A stretch of 64,000 nt of DNA from Anaerolinea sp. (GTDB taxonomy: Bacteria; Chloroflexota; Anaerolineae; Anaerolineales; Anaerolineaceae): NCBI GenBank assembly GCA_020725865.1, contig DYEC01000001.1, forward strand, positions 186,001 through 250,000. The letters are read 5' to 3'. The position numbers were made by a program, and so were the translations under genes. This document shows positions 8,543 to 17,355 of this stretch, piece by piece. The notes beneath the pieces are model-generated. The model did not search any database, was not told where the DNA came from, and saw only the letters and a list, made by a program, of their open reading frames with translations. The first letter of the stretch is position 1, and every line of letters starts with the position of its first letter.

Positions 8543-9256
8543 ATGAACGCTCAACTTGCTTTTTCTGAAAATCAATCTTTTCTGAATTACCTAGAAAAAT
8601 GGTTGTCCGAACTACCCATCCTCAATATCCAAGAAACCATCCCCCAACCTGAAAAATCTGCCATTATTTCTGTGGACATGATTAAGGGATTCTGCAACCT
8701 AGGCCCATTAGCTAGCCCACTGATTTATGCTATTGTGCCATCCGTTGTGCAACTGCTCAAAACCGGGTGGGCACATGGTATTCGTCACATTCTGTTTTCG
8801 CAGGATGCCCATGACCCGCAGGCAGTTGAATTTGCTGCTTACCCACCGCACTGTATCAAAGGTACACCAGAAGCGGAAACTGTGGATGAATTAAGAACCT
8901 TGCCCTTTTTCAACCAGATCACCATCCTGCAAAAGAACTCAACCTCATCTGATGTGAATACCGAGTTTCGAGAGTGGCTAACACAACGTCCCCAGCTGGA
9001 TACATTCCTGCTGGCAGGCAATTGCACAGACATTTGTGTCTATCAGTTGGCAATATTCCTGCGCGTAGATGCAAATACTGCCCAAAAACCACGCCGCATC
9101 ATCATCCCAGCTGACTGCGTTGCCACCTACGACTACCCATTAGAAATCGCTCAGAGTCAAGGGGGGATTCCCCACCCCGCCAATCTGCTCCACGCCATGT
9201 TCCTTTACCATATGGCACTCAATGGCATCGAGATTGTCAGGAGCATTCGGGAGTAA
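8543..9256 (+). CDS. Isochorismatase-like cysteine hydrolase (nicotinamidase-type)
   Basis: This 237-residue protein belongs to the isochorismatase/nicotinamidase superfamily. It shows the early catalytic Asp in I-I-S-V-D-M-I-K-G-F, a metal-ligand-like segment F-S-Q-D-A-H-D, P-P-H-C-I-K-G-T, and the nucleophilic Cys in L-A-G-N-C-T-D-I-C-V. The P-P-H-C-x-x-G-T pattern favours nicotinamidase, which converts nicotinamide to nicotinate for NAD salvage, but other amides are possible. The ATG at 8543 is used because GGAG sits eight bases upstream; a GTG three codons earlier would overlap that site. It has its own promoter and terminator, so it is monocistronic. Confidence 0.8.
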   Translation: MNAQLAFSENQSFLNYLEKWLSELPILNIQETIPQPEKSAIISVDMIKGFCNLGPLASPLIYAIVPSVVQLLKTGWAHGIRHILFSQDAHDPQAVEFAAYPPHCIKGTPEAETVDELRTLPFFNQITILQKNSTSSDVNTEFREWLTQRPQLDTFLLAGNCTDICVYQLAIFLRVDANTAQKPRRIIIPADCVATYDYPLEIAQSQGGIPHPANLLHAMFLYHMALNGIEIVRSIRE

Positions 9257-9261
9257 AAAAG

Positions 9262-9284
9262 CGCCGGCTTCCCCGGCGTTTTTT
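9262..9284. terminator. Intrinsic terminator
   Basis: CGCCGG and CCGGCG pair around a five-base loop, followed by TTTTTT and preceded by an A run. It closes the cysteine hydrolase transcript. Confidence 0.85.
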
Positions 9285-9403
9285 ATTCTTGATCAATTCC
9301 GACCAGCGGATGATTTTACCCTAATGAGTGATGGTATACTTCAGAACAACGCTATTCTTTGTAACTTCCAAAGCTTCTTATTCCAGAAAACCGGGATACA
9401 ATT

Positions 9404-10861
9404 TTGGTAACACCACTTACTTCCAAAACCAATAACACGGCTTACCTGCGTTATCAACAGGAACGAATCGCTCACTGGGATCATATCGCAGAACTTTTGA
9501 GCCACTGGAAAGGTTGGGGGGAATTTTACCATCGTTATCTGGAAAAGATTTATCGATTCCAGATACCCCCAGGTCAGCGGGTTTTGGAAATTGGCTGCGG
9601 CAGCGGCAATTTACTCGCCGCGCTTCAGCCTTCTGTCGGTGTTGGTGTGGATATATCAGAAAAGATGATTGCCCGTGCCCGCAAACAGCACCCTGAATTG
9701 CGCTTTATCCGTGCAGATATCCACGAGCTTGATCTTGATGAGCCCTTTGACTTCATCATTCTTTCCGACACTTTGAATGAACTTTGGGATGTTGAACTGG
9801 CGCTTAAGAAACTGGCGTCTATGTGCCTTTCATCTACCCGCCTTTTCTTCAACTATTATAGCCGGCTATGGGAGTTGCCGCTCAAAATTGCTCGTGCGCT
9901 GAAGCTTGCAACACCTGCATTGTATCAAAACTGGCTGACTGTTGATGATGTTCATAATCTTCTTTACCTAACGGATTATGAAGTCATACGCGACTGGCAA
10001 GAAATTCTGTTACCTCTTAACATTCCCTTGCTGGCGCCGGTTTGTAATAGCTTTCTGGCGCGGTTTTGGCCCTTTATGCACCTCACATTGACCAACTTCA
10101 CGTTGGCGCGACCGCGTCCCTCTCATCCAGCAGGCGTTTCATCTTGGCGTGTTTCCGTGATTGTTCCGGCGCGCAATGAAGCCGGCAACATTCGCGATAT
10201 TTTCGAACGCGTTCCAGAGATGGGTAGCGGTACAGAATTGATCTTTGTTGAAGGCCATTCAAAGGACCAGACCTACGAAACCATCGAGCGCCTGATCCCA
10301 GAATATCCTCATCGACAGGTGAAATTATTGCGTCAGCCGGGCAAAGGTAAAGGTGATGCCGTGCGAGCCGGCTTTGACGTTGCAACGGGCGATATTCTCA
10401 TGATCCTTGATGCCGACCTGACTGTTCCGCCAGAAGACCTGCCACGCTTCTATGATGCGCTTGTTTCCGGCAAGGGGGATTTTATCAATGGTGTCCGGCT
10501 GGTTTATCCAATGGAAAAAGAAGCCATGCGTTTCTTTAACCTGCTGGCCAATAAATTCTTCAGCCTTGTGTTTTCATGGCTATTGGGACAGCCGATCAAG
10601 GATACGCTCTGTGGCACAAAAGTGCTCTGGAAGTCCGATTACCAGAAGATTGCTGCCAACCGAGGTTACTTTGGAGAGTTTGATCCTTTCGGCGACTTCG
10701 ATTTGCTCTTTGGAGCAGCAAAACTCAACCTCAAAATTGTAGATATGCCTATCCGTTATCGCGAGCGTACATACGGGACAACCAACATCCAGCGCTGGAA
10801 ACATGGCTGGCTTTTGTTGCGTATGGTTGTTTTTGCCGCCCGTCGGTTAAAATTCGTATAA
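9404..10861 (+). CDS. Fusion of SAM methyltransferase and GT2 glycosyltransferase
   Basis: This 485-residue protein has two domains. Residues ~20-200 form a class I SAM-dependent methyltransferase, with V-L-E-I-G-C-G-S-G-N as motif I and G-V-D-I-S-E-K-M as the next SAM contact. Residues ~245-485 form a family 2 glycosyltransferase, with V-S-V-I-V-P-A-R-N-E-A-G-N, the metal-binding D-A-D-L, and G-K-G-D-A-V-R-A-G. It probably modifies a lipid or polyprenyl-linked glycan at the membrane. The start is a TTG, because no ATG lies between it and the first domain; the ribosome-binding site is poor, so the true start is uncertain. Six bases separate it from xseA. Confidence 0.8.
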   Translation: MVTPLTSKTNNTAYLRYQQERIAHWDHIAELLSHWKGWGEFYHRYLEKIYRFQIPPGQRVLEIGCGSGNLLAALQPSVGVGVDISEKMIARARKQHPELRFIRADIHELDLDEPFDFIILSDTLNELWDVELALKKLASMCLSSTRLFFNYYSRLWELPLKIARALKLATPALYQNWLTVDDVHNLLYLTDYEVIRDWQEILLPLNIPLLAPVCNSFLARFWPFMHLTLTNFTLARPRPSHPAGVSSWRVSVIVPARNEAGNIRDIFERVPEMGSGTELIFVEGHSKDQTYETIERLIPEYPHRQVKLLRQPGKGKGDAVRAGFDVATGDILMILDADLTVPPEDLPRFYDALVSGKGDFINGVRLVYPMEKEAMRFFNLLANKFFSLVFSWLLGQPIKDTLCGTKVLWKSDYQKIAANRGYFGEFDPFGDFDLLFGAAKLNLKIVDMPIRYRERTYGTTNIQRWKHGWLLLRMVVFAARRLKFV

Positions 10862-10867
10862 GACGTT

Positions 10868-12088
10868 ATGGAACAGCAATCTCCCCTTTTCCTGCCAGCC
10901 GCGCTGACTGTGTCCGAATTAACGCGTTACCTGCGTCAACTTATGGAGAATGATGAACTTCTCCAAGATATCTGGGTCTATGGCGAAATTTCCAATTTTA
11001 AACGCCATACCTCTGGACATATTTATCTCACCCTAAAGGATAGCGAGGCATCCCTACGCGCAGTCATCTGGCGCAATATTGCTGAGCGCATCAAGCTGCC
11101 CTTGCAGGATGGTATGGCAGTGGAAGCACATGGCTATATCAGCATCTATGAGCGCGACGGTCAGTACCAGCTCTATATCAATATGATTCGTGCCGCTGGT
11201 GAAGGAAGACTGTTTCAGGAATTTTTGCGGTTGAAAGAGCGATTGGCGGCAGAAGGCTGGTTCGATGAAGAACGCAAGCGTCCCCTGCCACAACGCCCGC
11301 ACAAAATCGGCATTGTCACTTCACCTACTGGTGCCGCTCTGCAAGATATGCTTAATACGCTGAGTCAGCGCTACCCGCTGGCAGAAGTGGTCATTGCTCC
11401 CTGTCTGGTACAGGGCCTGGAAGCCCCAGATGATATTGTACGCGCTCTGCGCAATATTAACCGGCTGGAGCAGCCAGATGTGATTATCCTTGCTCGCGGT
11501 GGCGGTTCACTGGAAGATTTGTGGGCATTCAACGATGAGCGCGTGGTACAGGCTGTCGTCAAGTCAGCTGCGCCGGTGGTGAGCGGTATTGGTCATGATA
11601 CTGATTTCACACTGGCTGATTTTGCAGCTGATCAACGCGCCCCAACCCCAACTGGCGCAGCGGTAATGGCAACACCGGATAAAACCGAATTGATGACCGA
11701 AATTGAAACTCTTTGTCACCGCCTGAACCAATATCTTGAAACAACAATTGAAAACGAGAAATCCAGCCTGAGTGCACTCAGCCACCGCCTTGGACGCGTC
11801 TCGCCTCTCTGGAAAACACAGAACGAATTTCAACGTCTTGACCAGATTATGTGGCGTATTGAACGTGCCATTCAACACCAGTTAGATATTCGGCGTACCC
11901 GCTGGTCAGGTGTGGAAAAACAACTGCAAACCCTGAATCCGCTGGACATTTTGCAACGCGGCTTTGCCATTGTGACCAAAACCGATGGCACGCTGGTGCG
12001 CAACTGCAGCGATGTAGAAATTGACGAAGAGCTGAATATCCGCCTATCCGACGGACAAATCGGGGCTCGCGTTACACAAAAAGAATAA
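10868..12088 (+). CDS. xseA: Exodeoxyribonuclease VII large subunit
   Basis: This 406-residue protein has an N-terminal OB-fold that binds single-stranded DNA (about residues 8-100, beginning L-T-V-S-E-L-T-R-Y-L), then the catalytic region with I-G-I-V-T-S-P-T-G-A-A and R-G-G-G-S-L-E-D-L-W-A-F-N-D-E. A helical region follows and then the C-terminal P-L-D-I-L-Q-R-G-F-A motif. With XseB it degrades single-stranded DNA from both ends. It starts six bases after the preceding gene without a clear ribosome-binding site, so translation may depend on coupling. xseB follows after 16 bases. Confidence 0.96.
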   Translation: MEQQSPLFLPAALTVSELTRYLRQLMENDELLQDIWVYGEISNFKRHTSGHIYLTLKDSEASLRAVIWRNIAERIKLPLQDGMAVEAHGYISIYERDGQYQLYINMIRAAGEGRLFQEFLRLKERLAAEGWFDEERKRPLPQRPHKIGIVTSPTGAALQDMLNTLSQRYPLAEVVIAPCLVQGLEAPDDIVRALRNINRLEQPDVIILARGGGSLEDLWAFNDERVVQAVVKSAAPVVSGIGHDTDFTLADFAADQRAPTPTGAAVMATPDKTELMTEIETLCHRLNQYLETTIENEKSSLSALSHRLGRVSPLWKTQNEFQRLDQIMWRIERAIQHQLDIRRTRWSGVEKQLQTLNPLDILQRGFAIVTKTDGTLVRNCSDVEIDEELNIRLSDGQIGARVTQKE

Positions 12089-12104
12089 TCATCCGGGAGG
12101 AAAA

Positions 12105-12335
12105 ATGTCCGCTTCACCCGTTCCTGTTGAACAACTCTCTTACGAGCAAGCCTTTGCCGAGTTGGAAAGCATTGTGGCTTCTCTGGAAACAGAACAAAAG
12201 TCTCTGGAAGAAGCGATTGCCCTGTTCGAACGCGGCCAATTGCTGGCAAAACACTGCCAGACCTTGCTGGAAAATGCCGAATTACGCATCCGTCAGCTCA
12301 GCAAACCAGAAGAGGAGGAAAATACAGAGGGGTAA
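12105..12335 (+). CDS. xseB: Exodeoxyribonuclease VII small subunit
   Basis: This 76-residue protein has the family pattern L-S-Y-E-Q-A-F-A-E-L-E-S-I-V followed by L-E-E-A-I-A-L-F-E-R-G, a two-helix hairpin that binds the C-terminal helical arm of XseA. The ATG has a GGGAGG site. Its position directly after xseA is the usual arrangement. Confidence 0.94.
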   Translation: MSASPVPVEQLSYEQAFAELESIVASLETEQKSLEEAIALFERGQLLAKHCQTLLENAELRIRQLSKPEEEENTEG

Positions 12336-12338
12336 TCT

Positions 12339-12788
12339 ATGGGCTCAGATCTTATGGGCAATTACATTCTGTTGGCAGGATTAACCGCCTGGGTGCTGGC
12401 ACAGCTCCTGAAGATTCCCACTCATTATCTGGTCAATCATGAGTGGAATTTTGGGTTAATTTTCACCAGCGGCGGCATGCCCAGCTCTCATACTGCTCTG
12501 ATGACCTGCATAACTCTATCCATTGGACTTTATGACGGGTTCGGCACACCATTGTTTGCGCTTGCTTTCGCCATTTCTATGATCGTCATCTATGATGCAG
12601 CCGGTGTGCGCCGCCAGGCAGGAATTCACGCCCAACGTATCAACGTACTTGTGCGTGAGCTTTTAAGCGGTCACCCGGTTTCCCAAGATTTACTCAAAGA
12701 GGTGATCGGACATACCCCCCAACAGGTTATTGGCGGGATAATTCTGGGTACTGTAGTTGCTTTAATATACTGGTTACTGTTGTCGTGA
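12339..12788 (+). CDS. DUF212/YuiD-like divergent PAP2 membrane protein
   Basis: This 149-residue protein has about four hydrophobic segments. The G-G-M-P-S-S-H-T-A motif near residue 45, Y-D-A-A-G-V-R-R near 87, and G-H-T-P-Q-Q-V-I-G-G near 128 identify the family once described as acid phosphatase/vanadium haloperoxidase-related, a divergent PAP2 relative in the inner membrane. Its substrate is not known to me. It starts three bases after xseB, so it belongs to the xseAB transcript, and it ends almost against the convergent herA. Confidence 0.85.
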   Translation: MGSDLMGNYILLAGLTAWVLAQLLKIPTHYLVNHEWNFGLIFTSGGMPSSHTALMTCITLSIGLYDGFGTPLFALAFAISMIVIYDAAGVRRQAGIHAQRINVLVRELLSGHPVSQDLLKEVIGHTPQQVIGGIILGTVVALIYWLLLS

Positions 12789-12793
12789 GTTTT

Positions 12794-14497
12794 CTATCCA
12801 AAGCCTAATTCTCCAAGAATCTGCTCCGTCTTTCGCCTAACACCAGCGCGAACGCCCAATTCTTCCCAAAAGTGTTGATCATAGCGCCTTGAACGCACTG
12901 GGATCGGCATTGGTACACCCCAGCCCAGCAGTAATACCTCTTCCTTCGGCTGCAGACGCGCTAGCATTCCGCGCAGTGCCTCGCGGTTTGCCAACCCGGA
13001 AAGTACCGACTGAATATCTGCATCATCTCCCAGCCAGCCTGAGATGCGCGTGCCCAGTTGGGACATCACCTCATCATCAATTTGCGAAGGGCGCTGGTCA
13101 ATAATCAATAGCGTCACATAGTATTTGCGCATCTCGCGCGCAATCGTACTGAAGGTCGTTTGGGCAGCCATCTCGCGGTTCAGTAACTTGTGTGCTTCTT
13201 CCACTACGATCACAAGCTGACGCGGTTCCTGACCGCCACGACTGCGGTACTCATTGGTCCGCTGCTCCCAAATTTGGCGCAGCTTGCGGGTAAGCAAATT
13301 GGTCACCAACAAGTAGTCCAGATCAGCCTCGTGCTTGCCAAAGGACAAAACAACATGCTGCCCGGCATCTAATGCCCTGACAATCTCTCCTAAAGAGTCA
13401 GCAGCGGTCTGTTCCACTATGTAAGGCTTATTAAAAACGCGTCCTAGTTTAGAATGTAGAGCCTCCGCTGCCATCACCGAAATCCCTGCGCGGTTTGCCC
13501 AAGCTGCCACGCTGTCAGGATGCGGTACTTTCTTGCCTTCATCGTTCTCGACTTGCAACTGGTTCATATTCTTAAAGGCGTGAAACCATTTCTCACGCCC
13601 AAAAGTGGTAATCAGTGCCTCCAAAGTGGTGGGGGTGGTCTCTTTGAGGTTAAGCTCTCGGGTGAGCATTTCAATATCTTCCGGCTGGATGTCTTCTTCA
13701 GCAATTTCCAAGTGGAAATCAGGCGCCTGACCACGAATTGAGGCCGTCCTACCCAGCGCAACCACGCGCACCTTTTGCGGGAACGCCGTTCGCAGACCAG
13801 TCACGCGCTCGCCGGTATCTGAAGCAGTATCATCAAAACCATATTCATTATGCATGTCAAAGACCAGCACTGAAGCCTTTGCATAGTGGATTAACCCCGC
13901 CAGCAAAATGCGCGTCAGGAATGATTTACCTGTGCCAGTGGCGCCAAAAATACCCGCCGAACGCTGAACAACTTTTTCCAGATTAACACAAACCGGATGT
14001 CCCTGTTCCCGAGTATAACCAAGAACAAAGTTGCCTTCCTTCGCCGGATTGCCAAAAATCGTCGCCACGTGCCCTGCATGAGCCATAAAGACAGAAGAAT
14101 GATGTGAAGGAACGGTTTTGATAGGCAGAATAGTCGGCTCATGTTCGGTGTATCTCTCACGCCAGGCAACATATTCTGGCGTACCGGGCTGTGGTTCACT
14201 TTCCAGCATCAATGCCGGCAAGACCACCAGATTGGTGTACAGCGTCTGTCCATGCAGTAGTTTTGCCAGCTCACCGGGCAGGCGTGTTTCGCTTTGCTCA
14301 TCGGCAAACCGCGGGTCAGTCGCGCCCAATTGCAAATCGGTCACCAGACCATAGAATTGCCAGTGTCCGCTTTCAATGACCACAAAACTGCCTTCCTGTA
14401 TTGTCTGTGGCGGCACCGTTAGACGGACATGTAGATTTTCTTTCAGGCTGCCGCCAATGATGTATCCGATCAATCCTTCATTTGCTTGCTCTGTCAT
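12794..14497 (-). CDS. herA: HerA-like ATP-driven DNA translocase
   Basis: This 567-residue protein has an N-terminal HAS-barrel (about residues 8-100), then a FtsK/HerA-type ATPase with Walker A G-A-T-G-T-G-K-S near residue 190, V-L-V-F-D-M-H-N-E-Y, and Walker B V-I-V-V-E-E-A-H near 445. An arginine-finger-like G-T-R-I-S-G-W follows. HerA hexamers pump DNA for the NurA nuclease during end resection. The ATG at 14497 follows AGGAG by five bases. It is the last gene of a three-gene unit with nurA and a HAS-barrel-like gene. An antiphage HerA with another nuclease partner is the main alternative, but the partner here is NurA. Confidence 0.9.
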   Translation of the reverse strand: MTEQANEGLIGYIIGGSLKENLHVRLTVPPQTIQEGSFVVIESGHWQFYGLVTDLQLGATDPRFADEQSETRLPGELAKLLHGQTLYTNLVVLPALMLESEPQPGTPEYVAWRERYTEHEPTILPIKTVPSHHSSVFMAHAGHVATIFGNPAKEGNFVLGYTREQGHPVCVNLEKVVQRSAGIFGATGTGKSFLTRILLAGLIHYAKASVLVFDMHNEYGFDDTASDTGERVTGLRTAFPQKVRVVALGRTASIRGQAPDFHLEIAEEDIQPEDIEMLTRELNLKETTPTTLEALITTFGREKWFHAFKNMNQLQVENDEGKKVPHPDSVAAWANRAGISVMAAEALHSKLGRVFNKPYIVEQTAADSLGEIVRALDAGQHVVLSFGKHEADLDYLLVTNLLTRKLRQIWEQRTNEYRSRGGQEPRQLVIVVEEAHKLLNREMAAQTTFSTIAREMRKYYVTLLIIDQRPSQIDDEVMSQLGTRISGWLGDDADIQSVLSGLANREALRGMLARLQPKEEVLLLGWGVPMPIPVRSRRYDQHFWEELGVRAGVRRKTEQILGELGFG

Positions 14498-14509
14498 TTT
14501 CACTCCTCC

Positions 14510-15136
14510 CTATCTAGAAACTTCTATATCGAGCCGCGCATCTGCCACCGCCCCAAGCACAGCCATCAGGGTGGGATAGTCATCCCGCAAAAGGACGATC
14601 AATTCTTGCACTGCCGCAATTCCCCAGCCCGGATTTCCGGCAGTACGTTGCGCATGTACCATTTGCTTGAGGTGGCTGGCAATCAGCTCGCTGACCGGCA
14701 AATCACCGGCGCGCAGGACATGACGAAAGTAACCAAATTGTCCAACTGGACTGAAACGCACCAGGTCCTCCTGCGCACAGGGGTAAATTGCATCCAGTGT
14801 CAGAGGAGGGCGTGGCGGCAAAAGATGATAAATTTGCTGATCCACCTGATAACCAATGAACAATACACTGATTTCCAATGGCACGTTACGGTTCAGGCGG
14901 TTATCCATAATAATCTCTTCAGAAACCTTTTCAGATGTTACCAACTGGCGCACTAGCCCGTCATCATCAATGTGAATGTCGTATACCAATCCAAATACCT
15001 GCGTCTGAGACAGATCGTCAATCGGTATCCGCACCATACCGCCAAACTCGGGCACATCCTGCTGGGAAGCCTTGCAACCCACCACACACCCGGTAATACC
15101 GGAACGCAGTAAACGTCCAATTTCAATACTGGTCAT
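14510..15136 (-). CDS. Protein between nurA and herA, HAS-barrel-like
   Basis: This 208-residue soluble protein is not firmly recognised. Its first ~100 residues, with G-M-V-R-I-P-I-D-D-L-S, V-F-G-L-V-Y-D-I-H-I and L-E-I-S-V-L-F-I-G-Y, look like a beta-barrel resembling the HAS domain found in HerA. The second half is helical and shows no catalytic motif. Its ATG overlaps the nurA stop (ATGA), and herA starts 12 bases after its end, so the three are almost certainly translated together. I infer an accessory or adaptor subunit of the HerA-NurA machine. Confidence 0.6.
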   Translation of the reverse strand: MTSIEIGRLLRSGITGCVVGCKASQQDVPEFGGMVRIPIDDLSQTQVFGLVYDIHIDDDGLVRQLVTSEKVSEEIIMDNRLNRNVPLEISVLFIGYQVDQQIYHLLPPRPPLTLDAIYPCAQEDLVRFSPVGQFGYFRHVLRAGDLPVSELIASHLKQMVHAQRTAGNPGWGIAAVQELIVLLRDDYPTLMAVLGAVADARLDIEVSR

Positions 15137-16311
15137 CTCTGATACCTCGTTCGAACGCCTGAAAGTTCTTTCAAGCTCTGTTTGTAAGAGGGGCTACCCA
15201 CCTCAACCTCAAGACGGCGCATTTCTGAAATGAGCATTGCTTCAACTTGGAGTTTCTCTTCACGGGTAACTACTGCAATCTCATGAGCACGATGCAGGGC
15301 GTAGGGATACCGTTTACCGGTAATACAGTCACACTGTTCGATCAGAACAGCATGTACGCGATTAAGCAAAGCCGAGTTTTGGACAACCCATGCCGGTACT
15401 TCCACCCGCGCCAGCCAAGGTTTGTCTTCTCGTCCAACGTTCAGATAGAAGAAGTGTAATGCCAGCACATCTGGAAAACTGCTCGCCGAGCGTGATTGGA
15501 TGGCGAAAATTGCTGAACGCTCCCCAGGTTTGAGTAATGGGAAAAACAAATCAGCGTCGGTGACCCCCAGCAGGGGACGTATCCGTCCCGCGTGTGCCAG
15601 TTGCTCTGTCGGAAGCAGTACCAGTTCGAGCAACCTCACAACCAGATCGGCACGCGGTTTATCCACGTAACCCGCGGTAGCCACACTCAACCTTGCTAGT
15701 TCGCGAAGCGCACCCAAATAATCCTGAAAAGGCTGCTGAAAATCCGCTGGTTCTTTCGGTTCACGGAACAACTCCAGCGTACCATCGGTTAGCGTCACAA
15801 CAGGAAGTTGTTCTGTTGCAGCCAGTTCCGCCAGTGTGCGCCGCTCATACAGATCGCGCATGAGCGCCAGCAAATCCCCGCTGATGATTCCATCCGAGCA
15901 ATAAAGCTGATTGCCATACAACAACCAGCTGCGTATCATTTCATGCGGCGGTTCACCCTGCCTCGGCAACATGCGAATTACACCCACGTTAACCTCGGCA
16001 AATTCTACCTGCGCGTGACGGTCAGGCTCAATTTGCGATCCATCTGCTGCCAGCAAGACAATCTTTTCGTGCAAGACCGGACGGGGAATAGACTGGTTCA
16101 GAGGTTCTATCAGTGGCACTGCACAGCGTAAGCCGCTATTTCTTTCACTTGCCAACCTGACCAGACCCTGCAGCCATTCCAGTTCATCTGCATGGGTTGA
16201 CAGTAACTGATGAGCATTTTGGCGAAGTATGTTCAAGCGTTCTTGCTGTTTCTGCGCTTCGCTTCCCGCTTCTCGAATCTGCCGCTGTATCTCAATAAAA
16301 TTGACCGGCAT
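15133..16311 (-). CDS. nurA: NurA-domain 5'-3' nuclease
   Basis: This 392-residue protein carries the NurA hallmark I-V-L-L-A-A-D-G-S-Q-I near residue 85, where the Asp is a metal ligand of the RNaseH-like fold. It also has V-V-T-L-T-D-G-T-L-E near 200, giving a second acidic site, and R-L-P-type helices toward the C-terminus. NurA cuts 5' ends as HerA drives DNA through it. The ATG at 16311 is preferred over an upstream TTG because the GGGG-containing site is then positioned in front. First gene of the nurA-HAS-herA unit; an AT-rich region with TATAAT lies upstream. Confidence 0.88.
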   Translation of the reverse strand: MPVNFIEIQRQIREAGSEAQKQQERLNILRQNAHQLLSTHADELEWLQGLVRLASERNSGLRCAVPLIEPLNQSIPRPVLHEKIVLLAADGSQIEPDRHAQVEFAEVNVGVIRMLPRQGEPPHEMIRSWLLYGNQLYCSDGIISGDLLALMRDLYERRTLAELAATEQLPVVTLTDGTLELFREPKEPADFQQPFQDYLGALRELARLSVATAGYVDKPRADLVVRLLELVLLPTEQLAHAGRIRPLLGVTDADLFFPLLKPGERSAIFAIQSRSASSFPDVLALHFFYLNVGREDKPWLARVEVPAWVVQNSALLNRVHAVLIEQCDCITGKRYPYALHRAHEIAVVTREEKLQVEAMLISEMRRLEVEVGSPSYKQSLKELSGVRTRYQR

Positions 16312-16429
16312 TTTTGACCCCAATTATCGAACATTTGTTTTGTTTATTATAATACAAGAAAACAAAATCTGGCGGGTTCTTCGAACGAATCGCTCACCCA
16401 CCAGACCAGATACAACTCATCCTTACAAT

Positions 16430-17248
16430 TCAGGGTTGAGCAACAGTTAGTGAGAGAAAATCTACCTCCACTGGGCCCTGACTAAAAGACATTACCCCTA
16501 AACCTATCGTACCCTCTGTCAGGGTGTTATCCTTGACAGGTGGTTCATTATTGATTAAGTGCTCCACACCATTCAAGAATACGCGAACGGTTTGACCCTC
16601 ACAGAGCATACCAATGGTATTCAGACCAACACCTGCTTTGATTTCATAAGTGCTGACATGCCCAATGCCCTTAAGCAATTGAACATAAGGCACCTTCTTC
16701 TGCTGTTTGAGCAAAAAGTCATAGCGGAAAAGCTCATAAGTGCCAGCCAGTGGCCCAGCCGTATGAATGCGTAATTCGTAAAAACCTTTTTCTGAGCCGC
16801 GACACCACAATGCAATCCCATTTGCGCCACTCCGAATCGTCTCGACTTCTGCTTCAATATACACATCTTTATAAGAGAATGAACCATTCTCCACATAAGC
16901 GTAGGTTTCTGGTGAAGGCACCTCAAACTTAAGCCGATTGCCTATCTGCCTGACATACGTCTTGCTTGGGTCGCCCGCCAGAACAACCTGCGTCCAGTCG
17001 CTCAAGTCACCTCCAAAGTCCATGGTATAGTAAGGACTTATCTCCTCTGTTGGTGTTGCTTCAGGTTCTGGGGGCTGGGTAGGCTCTGGGGTGTCAGTTG
17101 GTTCAGGGAGTGGCTCTGTTGGCGGTGGGGCAATCGTTGGTGCTTCCGTGGGGGGCAGAGTTTCCTCCGTTGCTTTTGACCCGCCAATCTGACAGGCTGC
17201 AGAAACAAAAATAAACACCAAAACCAAATACAGCAGTCGCTTCTTCAT
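16430..17248 (-). CDS. Lipoprotein with Pro-rich linker and jelly-roll-like domain
   Basis: This 272-residue protein begins M-K-K-R-L-L-Y and has a lipobox V-S-A-A-C at residue 19, so it is exported and lipid-anchored. Residues ~25-75 are a Pro/Thr/Glu linker. The remainder looks like a concanavalin/LamG-like sandwich (Y-T-M-D-F-G-G-D-L-S-D-W, I-A-L-W-C-R-G), a fold often used to bind carbohydrate. The function is not known. GGAGGAG precedes the ATG and a good promoter lies 33 bases upstream. Confidence 0.8.
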   Translation of the reverse strand: MKKRLLYLVLVFIFVSAACQIGGSKATEETLPPTEAPTIAPPPTEPLPEPTDTPEPTQPPEPEATPTEEISPYYTMDFGGDLSDWTQVVLAGDPSKTYVRQIGNRLKFEVPSPETYAYVENGSFSYKDVYIEAEVETIRSGANGIALWCRGSEKGFYELRIHTAGPLAGTYELFRYDFLLKQQKKVPYVQLLKGIGHVSTYEIKAGVGLNTIGMLCEGQTVRVFLNGVEHLINNEPPVKDNTLTEGTIGLGVMSFSQGPVEVDFLSLTVAQP

Positions 17249-17280
17249 GTCTCCTCCATAAACTATAGATTTCTTTAGTA

Positions 17281-17309
17281 ACTATAACGAAAATAATAAC
17301 AAAAGTCAA
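17281..17309 (-). promoter_or_regulatory. Promoter of the lipoprotein gene
   Basis: TTGACT (17309-17304), a 17-base spacer and TATAGT (17286-17281) on the minus strand. Confidence 0.75.
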
Positions 17310-17355
17310 CCGAACTCATCCAAGTTGCTTTCCCCTTTCATCTCAAATCAGCCAT

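Noticed and set aside
10833-10870. Possible leaderless promoter of xseA (TTGCCG, 18 bases, TATAAG, five bases to ATG)
   Set aside because: The TATAAG comes from the stop codon context of the preceding gene and the gap is too short; coupling to the upstream gene explains the missing ribosome-binding site as well.
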